This document shows positions 27,201 through 36,200 of a DNA stretch of 64,000 nt, in pieces (the first letter of the stretch is position 1; the number at the start of each line of letters is the position of its first letter). Below the pieces are notes generated by a model. That model was not told where the DNA came from. It searched no databases and worked only from the letters and a program-made list of their open reading frames with translations. Location of the stretch: the NCBI GenBank assembly GCA_020161835.1, contig JAIUNL010000017.1, forward strand, positions 40,947 through 104,946. The letters are read 5' to 3'. The DNA is from Bacteroidota bacterium. GTDB taxonomy: Bacteria > Bacteroidota > JABWAT01. The position numbers and the translations under genes were made by a program.

Positions 27201-30200
27201 AATAGGGTTCCCACCAAATACGTGGTTAGATGCATCACTGAATTCACCAAGGAAATTCAAATAAACTCCCCCAGTAGTTCCATTTGCAAAGGTTCCATTA
27301 TCAAAGTCATTGGTTGCATCAATTAGACCACCGGCATTAATCTGGATTCCATTCACACCCATATACTCAAATGTATAATATGTAGCTTCAATTGTACCAC
27401 CATCTGCTACTGTAAAAGAATATGTTCCAGCAGACTGACGGGTAACAGTAGCAACAGCAGATTCACTGGTGCCAACGATCTGAACACGGCCACCACTATT
27501 GACAGTAAGTGTAGAATTTGCACCCATTTTAAGAAATGAATTACCATTTACATTTAGAGTGCTAGTAATTGACAAAGCATCAACCCCAGTACCATCTCCA
27601 TTATTAAAAATGAAACCATTCAGATTGAGTGTACCAGATGACAGTGTGGTGTTTCCGTTTGTAGACAAATTGGAAGTTAATTGATAAACAGTGCCAGAAC
27701 CGGCATTGAAGGTAATATTGTAGAACGCTGAACTTCCTGCTGAAATACTTCCTGTACCACTTGTTTTATTAAATACAACTGTACCCTGGCGGGCAGTAAA
27801 AACACCAGTATTCGTCCAGTCATTTCCAATTGTAAGGATGTAGGCGTTGTTGCTGATATCAAGTGTTCCGGCAGTAATGGTGAGGTTATTTGCAATTGTA
27901 GTGGAAGCACCCAAATTTACAGTACCAACCGAATTAATGGTCAGATTATAAAAATTGGCAGTCCCGTTGTTAACAGTTTTAGCACCACTTGCAACTTCAA
28001 ATACAACAGTTGATCCACCATTATTAAATGTACCTGTACCACCTTTTGTCCAGTTTCCAGCAGCTGAAATAATATCATCAGCCCCTGTTACGGTCATAAT
28101 ACCTGTTATGGTGAGATCCCCGGAAATTGAAAGATCATTTGCGGTACCATCGTCAGTTGTATTGATAGTAAGAGTTGCACCTGAATTGATGGTGATATTA
28201 TTTGCATTTGCACCTGAGGTAGCTATTAACGGTTGATTGGTAGCCGTTGCAATAATTACATTGGTAGTTGCGTCAGGAGCAATAACCCCGCCTGAACTTG
28301 GTGTCCAGTTTGCAGCAGTGTACCAATCAGTAGAAATGGAACCGTTCCATGTCAGGGTTATTGGAGTTGGCCAGGAGATAAGGCTGATTGGATCCTGATC
28401 AAAGGACTCTCCACTAAAAGAACCACTTGCAGCGTTAAATGAAACAACACCGGAAAGAGCCTCATTCCGTGTAACGTTGCTTGCTCCACCACCTGGATTT
28501 ACGGGGAAAGAAACATTATTAATGGTCATACCTGCAGTTGAATGTTCCAGTTTCAATAAAGTTGCAGAACCACCCGCAGTTCCGTTTGTAAAGGTACAGT
28601 CACTGAAATTATTGGTTGCATCAATAGTAGCAGCAGACGTTACCTTAATCCCACTTGCATTCATGTATTCAAAAAGTGTATATCTTGCACTTATTGAACC
28701 ATTGACTGTAAATCCATAAGTTCCACCAGCATTCGGTCTGGTTACATAAACATTGCTTGAAGGAGTACCTACCAGGTCAAGTGAACCACCTGAATTTACA
28801 GTAAGATTTGCTGATCCACCTCCCAAACGCAAATATCCACCGGCACCAGCAATATAGCTTCCGGTAATCGAAATTGCATCAGACCCATTTCCATCACCCA
28901 AAGAAACTATTTTGGAATTTCCATTGAATGTACCTGCAGTGAGAGTAAAAGCTCCAACCAAAGTAAGAGCATCCTGAACAACATAGGTTGCCCCTGGTGC
29001 ATTAATTACTAAGTTAGCTAAAGAACTGCCATTTAAATACAAATCCTGAGAACCGGAAGTTGCATTAAGGTTAAGTGTACCACTTTGAGAAATCAGACCA
29101 GTTCCACTCACAACAATATTACCACCTACATAAGAAGTTGTTCCGTTTAGTGTGAACGACCCTTGTGATACCTGAAGGTTATTAGTAACAGTTATACCAG
29201 ATGTTGCCAACTGAACCAATGTACCAGAACTTGTCAATTTGTAAAAATAATTCGGACTTGCATTGGCATCGTTGGTAATGTTTTGAGTTGCACCACCGTT
29301 GAAAATAACTTCACCCAATCTGGCAACAAATGAACCTGTGCTATTATTGGTCCAGTTCCCTGAAATATAGATAGTATAGTTATTTGTACTAACATCGAGT
29401 GTAGCAACACCAATACTTAAGTTACCAGCCACACTTATATCTCCAGTCAGAGTTTTAGTGTTAGCATTATTCAATGTTAAACTACCGTATGTAATTCCAC
29501 CCCTGATTGACTGCGCACTGGAAAAATTATAGTTCGTGTTGGAAGTTGAAACCATTGTATTGGTACCAAATCCAGACGGAAAGTTATCAGCACCAGTTAC
29601 AGTAAGGGTAGTACCATTAAAGGTAAAAGCTTTTGAAACTGTTCCTGTAACCGAATAGGTAACCATATTAAGCGAAATAGAATTATTTACAGTTAAGTCA
29701 CCATTAATGGTTAAATTTCCGCCAAGCGTCTTTGTAGAGTTTGTGGTTCCTGCCAAAACCAGATTATTAAAGGTTGATGTATTTATAGTTTGTGCATTTC
29801 CTGTGAAAGTCACAGTACCAGTTCCGGAGTATGTTCCAGAATTAGTCCAGGTTGCACCAGCAAATGTATGCGAGGCTCCACCATCATTAAACGTTCCTAA
29901 ATTGGTAAAGGTACCACCAATTGAAATATTTGCACCTGAAGCTGCGGTTAAAGTATAACCTCCTCCATTGATGACTAAGTTATTAATCACAGTCATTGGT
30001 GTTAATATATTTTTAACCCCTGAATTATCTACTTTGAAATTATAGAATGTACCATTTGTGATATTCTGGACACCTCCTCCATTAAGGAATACTTCACCCG
30101 TGACACCAGATGGATTAGTGTTAAAGATTCCATTATTAACAAAATTTCCAGAAATTCTAGTTGAATATCCATTAGTGGCATAACTTACAGTTGTTCCAAC

Positions 30201-33200
30201 GTCAATTGTTAACGTACCAGCAAAATTAATATTTCCCACAAGGGAATAATTTGCACCACCAGTAAAATCAACAGAATGGAATTGATAAGTAGTCCCATTC
30301 ATATTAATTGATTTTGTACCACTCGAAGCATTAAATATTACTTTTGATCCACCATTGGTGAAAATACCGGTAGCAGTTCTGGTCCAAGCACCACCAACAA
30401 TAATATTACTTGTAGAAGATGATACTGCAAGGGTTGCTGTTCCAGTGGATCCAATCACAACATCACCAACAACGGAAAGATCAAAACCACTTTTAACTTC
30501 AAGTTGACCATTAGAAATTGTGAGGCTTTTGCAGGAAGCATCTGCAGTTTTAATTTGTGGGTAATTTGTTGCTGTTGGGATTGTTACATCATAAGTATTA
30601 TCAGGAACACCAACTGGGCTCCAATTTGCTCCATCATTCCAGTCATTAATATCAACGCCAAGACCACCAACCCAGGTTTTAGCGGTTGTAATTGGCCAGG
30701 TTAAGAGGTTATTGGCTGCACCGGTTGGATCAGCCTCATAAATTGAATTAGTTGTTGAATTCAATCCAGCCAAAGTTCCATCAATCACACCACCAAATGT
30801 AATAATACCAATAGCTGTATTTACTCTACCAACGTTAAAGTGGTATAGTGTATTTGGCGTACCAGAAAAATTAAAAGTTACATTGTCAATTGCAATATCA
30901 CCTGTATTGGCATCCAATTGAAGGTATCTTCTGTTTCCTGAAGCAGTTGTAGTCAAGTTCGACCAGGAACCATCAGAGAAATTATTAGTTGCATGAACAG
31001 TTGCTCCAGAATTCACTACTAGACCTGCATCTGCCAAATACTCAAATAAATAATATCGGGCTTCAATGTTACCATTAACAGTAATCAAGGCTCTTGCAGT
31101 ACCGGCACTTTGAGATACGGTTGCGATATTTGATGAATTTGATCCAACAACTTTAAGGGTACCGCCATTAGCAACCGTAAGTGTAGATTGGCCATCTGTA
31201 TTATCAAATCTCAATGTTGAATTTGCATCTACATCAAGAGTTCCACCTGAAGAAATTGAGTGATTTTCAATAACATCAGGGTTGTCATTATTACCCAATA
31301 CAAGAATTTTGCCGTTTAAATCAAGAGCAGCGTTAAGTCCAACAACCAGGTTACCATTTAAAGTTGTTGTTGCTGATTCCAAGGTATAAGTTCTTGCTGA
31401 TGTACTTCCCTGATTAAATGATACATTATTAAAAGCGGAAGCACCTGCTGTAATTGTCTTAGCAGTTGTATTTGGAGAGTCAAAGGTAACAGTAGCAGTT
31501 CTTGCAGTAAATCCACCGTTATTTGTCCAGTTACCATTAACATTTATGCTGTAATTAGTAACACTTACATCAAGGGTAACACCGGCACCAATTGTCAGGT
31601 CGTCAACAATCCAATTACCAGAAAGTGTTTTTGTATAATTGGTAACATTCGTTCTGGAAACTGTTACATTCTTTGCTGTTAAACCAGGTATATTTTGAGT
31701 AGCATTTCCGTTGAAATCAAGATTGGAATTGGTTGTAGTCCAGGTACCAAATGCCGTTACAGTAACAACACCACCTAAACTATGTGACAATGATCCAAAA
31801 TCAAGAATAACTTCATTGGTTCCATCACCAACAGTTAATACACCAGAAGTAACAATTCCATTTCCTGTTACAGTTTTTGTATTTCCACCAGTGCTTCCAT
31901 CAGCATCAATAACAGTGACAGCACTAAAGGTACTTCCTGTTCCTGGATTAATGGATTGGTTAGTCAATGCATCAAAAGTAATAGTTCCACCGGTTGCAGT
32001 GAATACTCCTGAATTAGTCCAGGTACTTCCCGTAAAGTTAATGTTACGTGCTGTTGAAACCGTTGACCCGGATGCATTTGTAAAAGACCCAAGAATTACG
32101 AAACTATCACCACCGTTACCGAATGTTTTAGTTCCAGTTCCTGAAAATCCAATATTATTGAAGGTATAGGTTAACGCAGTTCCACTAGGATTATTAATGG
32201 TTTGCGTTGTTCCGTTAAAGTTAACAGAACTACTTGTTGTTGTAAAAACGCAACCATCATTAATAGAAAAGTTACCACCAACATTAAGAGTTTTCCCTGT
32301 AATATCAAAAGTTACAAATTCAGTTAAAACACCAGCGGTGTATGTGCTGTTTAATGTCAGATTACCAGCCACATTCAGGGTCGAACCAGAAATTGTTTTG
32401 GTGTAAAGACCATTTCCGCTGTAATAAAGGTTCAGGTTTCCGAAGGTAACAGCTCCAGGAATGATCTGACTTTCTGTCTGTGAATAAAACAGAACGGTAG
32501 AGGCTGAATTAAGTGAATAAGAACCAAACGATGGGAAAGCGGCGACCGTGTTAGGTATTGACCAATTAAGAGTAGCACCTGAGGCCATTGTAAAAATACC
32601 CGCCCCGGAACCTGTGAAATAATTATATACAGGACCAGCTTGTGTATGAGCAGTAACCGTAACACCAGCATTAATGGTTAAGTTATTACCAACTGCGAAA
32701 ATTCCATAAATGGTTTTCGTTCCGGTACCTGCCAAAATAAGATTGTAGAAACCATCAATGTCTGTATCAATATTCCAGTTACCACCATTGTGGGTAAGAG
32801 TTGATGTTCCGGTATTAAAGTTTGCACCTGCACCTGCAGGGACACCAATATTTCCAGCAACTGAAACAGAATAATTACCAAGGTTCAACCGAACTTCTGC
32901 ATCATTAAGATTTAGGTTCCCGGTAACAATTGTTGTTCCTGTAATGTTTTTGTTGGGAGTTGATGCTGCAACCCTTCCCACTGTTAGATTTCCGTAAGTT
33001 GTTGCAAAAATATCCTGGTCACTATTGGAAAGATAGTATACAGTTGAATTACTGCTTAGCACCAATGAACTCAATGGCAAGGAAGTTTGGCGAACTGTAA
33101 GGGTTGTACCTCCAGTTAAAGTAAAACTGCCACCGACTGTAAAACTTCCTGTTCCAAGATCAACTCCGCCAACAGTCGAATTGACAGTTACATTGTTGGT

Positions 33201-36200
33201 AATATTTCCACCCAACGCACTGAATGTTTTTGTACCAGTTCCGGCTAAAGTCAGATTATAGAATGTAGTTACGCTAGCACTCCCATTATCGATTGTAGCA
33301 TTACCGCCATCAAAAATCACTGTACTTGTATTTGCAGTAAATGAACCTGAACCTGTTTTAACCCAGGCCGCTCCTGTACTTGCACCTACATATATGGTGT
33401 TAGTTCCACCAATCAAAGTTGTATTGTCTTGTAAGCTCACCTGATTATTTATATCAATATTGGATAATATAGTACGGGTTGCACCACCAGCACCGCTGGA
33501 AGTTGTAAAATTATAAAAGGGTCCACCCGTTATATTTTGATTGGTACCACTGCCATTAAAAGTTACGGTTCCGGATCTTGGTACAAAAACGCCGGTTCCT
33601 GTGTTAGACCAATTCCCTGCGACAGTAACTCCCAAATTTCCAGAAGAAACATTTAAAGTTCCATCAGAAATTGTAAGGTTACCACCAACAATGATTGCAT
33701 TCCCAGCTAATGTATAAATTGAATTCGGCGCATTGATGGTTAAATTATAAAAAGAAGATCCACCCGAAGTAATAGTGGCATCTTTATCAGAACCGTTAAA
33801 AGTAACTGTAGCTGAATTTGCTGTAAAGGTACCAGAGTTAGCCCAGTTACCTGCAACATTCAGTGTAGTACCATTTGATTGAGCCAAAGTAGTAAGTGCA
33901 CGAATATTTAAATTTCCTGCAACAGTAAGACTGCTTGTTTGCAAGTTTAATGTAATGGTATTTACACCACCAGCATCCATAATAAGATTCGCACATTCAG
34001 CTGCTGAATTGATTGAAACCGAATAAACACCACCAACGAACGAATGATCAAGAATCACGTTCTGATCAATTGCAGGGATTTCATCAGAAATCCAGTTATC
34101 AGGATCTTCCCATGTAGTTCCATTTCCACCACCATCCCAATACACAGCAATGTAATTCCATGCAACCAATGCACCCGGATCATTTTCAGAACCCTGACCT
34201 GCTTTTGCTCCAGTAGCATCGTTAAAAGTAATTGCACCAGTAGAGCCTGCAGTCCGTGATACGTTAAAGTCCTGACCAGCATTAAACACAACGTTATTAA
34301 TCGTTAATCCGGCACCTAAGTTCAATGCCCCAAAATTAATATATTGGGAACCAACAGATCCATCAACGCCATTTGAAAACGTACCATCAGAAAAATTATT
34401 GGTTGCGTCAATTGTACCACCAGTAAATGAAATACCGGTTGTTCTCAAATATTCAATTTGATAATATCTGGCCTCGAAAGTACCTGAAGATTGATCAATC
34501 GTATATCCAGTAGTATTAGAACGGGTAATTGTAGCAATTGCACCATTTGTTCCAAGTAATTTTACATTTCCACCAGCATTTGTAACAACTGCAGAATTTG
34601 CGAGCAATAAAGTTGCATCACTATTCATGTAAAATGATGCACTAGCACTTGACAAGTAAACAGAACTACCACTTGTGTAGCCGGAAAGGGTTATAGTCTT
34701 TTTATTGAAGAAAAAGATACCGGATTGAACTTCAATTGTATAATTGGTTCCATTTGCAGCATATGAATTTGTGAATGAGGTTCCAACTTTTAATGTGTCA
34801 GTTGATCCAATATTTACTGCTACAGGCCCGGTCATGTTTGAAGTGTTCAAGTCAAAATTGATAGTTCCGACACCTGTCGGATCTCCATCAAAGGTTAACC
34901 GGCAACCCGTGTTAGTGAAGGTACCAGCTCCTGTATTTACAAAATTACCGCCAACTGTAAAGGGTTTTAGTCCGGAGGTATATGAACCGGTTGTAAAATT
35001 ACCCGTTATCATTGTAAAATCATTGTCAACATCAATTGGATTATCAAGAGCAACTGTAAGGGTTTGACCTGCTGTGAGATTAACTTCAAGGTTATAGAAA
35101 TTCTTATTGGCCAGGGTTTGGGTATTCAGACCAGGATTAATAGTTCTGCCATTACCCCAAAAATTTACCGTTCCCTGACGGGCTTCAAATACACCATTGG
35201 TTTGGTTATTATTCCAAACACCTGCAATACTTATGGTATAATTGTTATTAGAAACATCCAGAGTTACGTTATCGTTGATGGTTAGTGCATTTGAAAGTAC
35301 AATATTTCCATTCAAAGTTTTTGTACCAGAGCCAGCACATACAATTGACCCAAAAGTTGAGGCACCAATAATTTGGTCAGTACCTGCAAATGTTACAATA
35401 TAATTACGATTGGTAAATGTGCCCACATTGGTCCAATTACCAAAAAGAGTTAAGTTAGTAATATTGTAAGTATCGAGTGTGGCCCCACCTTCAATTGTTA
35501 GGTCACCATTGACAGTTGCAGTGGTACCTGATGAAATCAGATATTTTGTGCCTGAATTTCTGAAAATAAGGTTATTGAAGACAGAACCACCAGAAACAGT
35601 AATATTCTGTTGAGTATTCCCATCAAAAATTACAGTTGAACCGGTTGACGTGAAAGTTGTACCGGCATTTCTTGTCCATGCACCTGAAACAGTAATGGTT
35701 CTATTGGTTGCATCTAAAGTAGCAGCATTCACTGTAAAGTTAAGATTTGAATGAATATCAATATCCGAAACAAGGAATACTGTACCTGTTGCAGTATTGA
35801 TTGTAAACACATTGAAATAACTGGAAGAAACTCCGTTATCAATGTTCATAATTCCTGTACCGGTAAAAGTTGTAGTCGAAGCTGTCTGAACAAAAGTTCC
35901 GCCTGCATTATTAAACCAATCTGCACCTGCAAAATCAACATTATTGGCAGTAAGAACATTGGCATCAGAGTCAATAGTCAGTTCACCACCATTAGTGATT
36001 GCAAACGCCGCTGAAAGTGTTTTTGTACCTGAACCCGTAAACAGAACCCTGTAAAGTGAAACAGTTCCGCCACCATAATTATTTCCACCATAAGAAATGG
36101 TACCACCGATTGCCTGATCTCCACCAGAAAATACAAGATTACTAGTTACTGTGCTAGCTTGGGTATAAGTAGCATTACCACCACCTTTATTGAAATTACC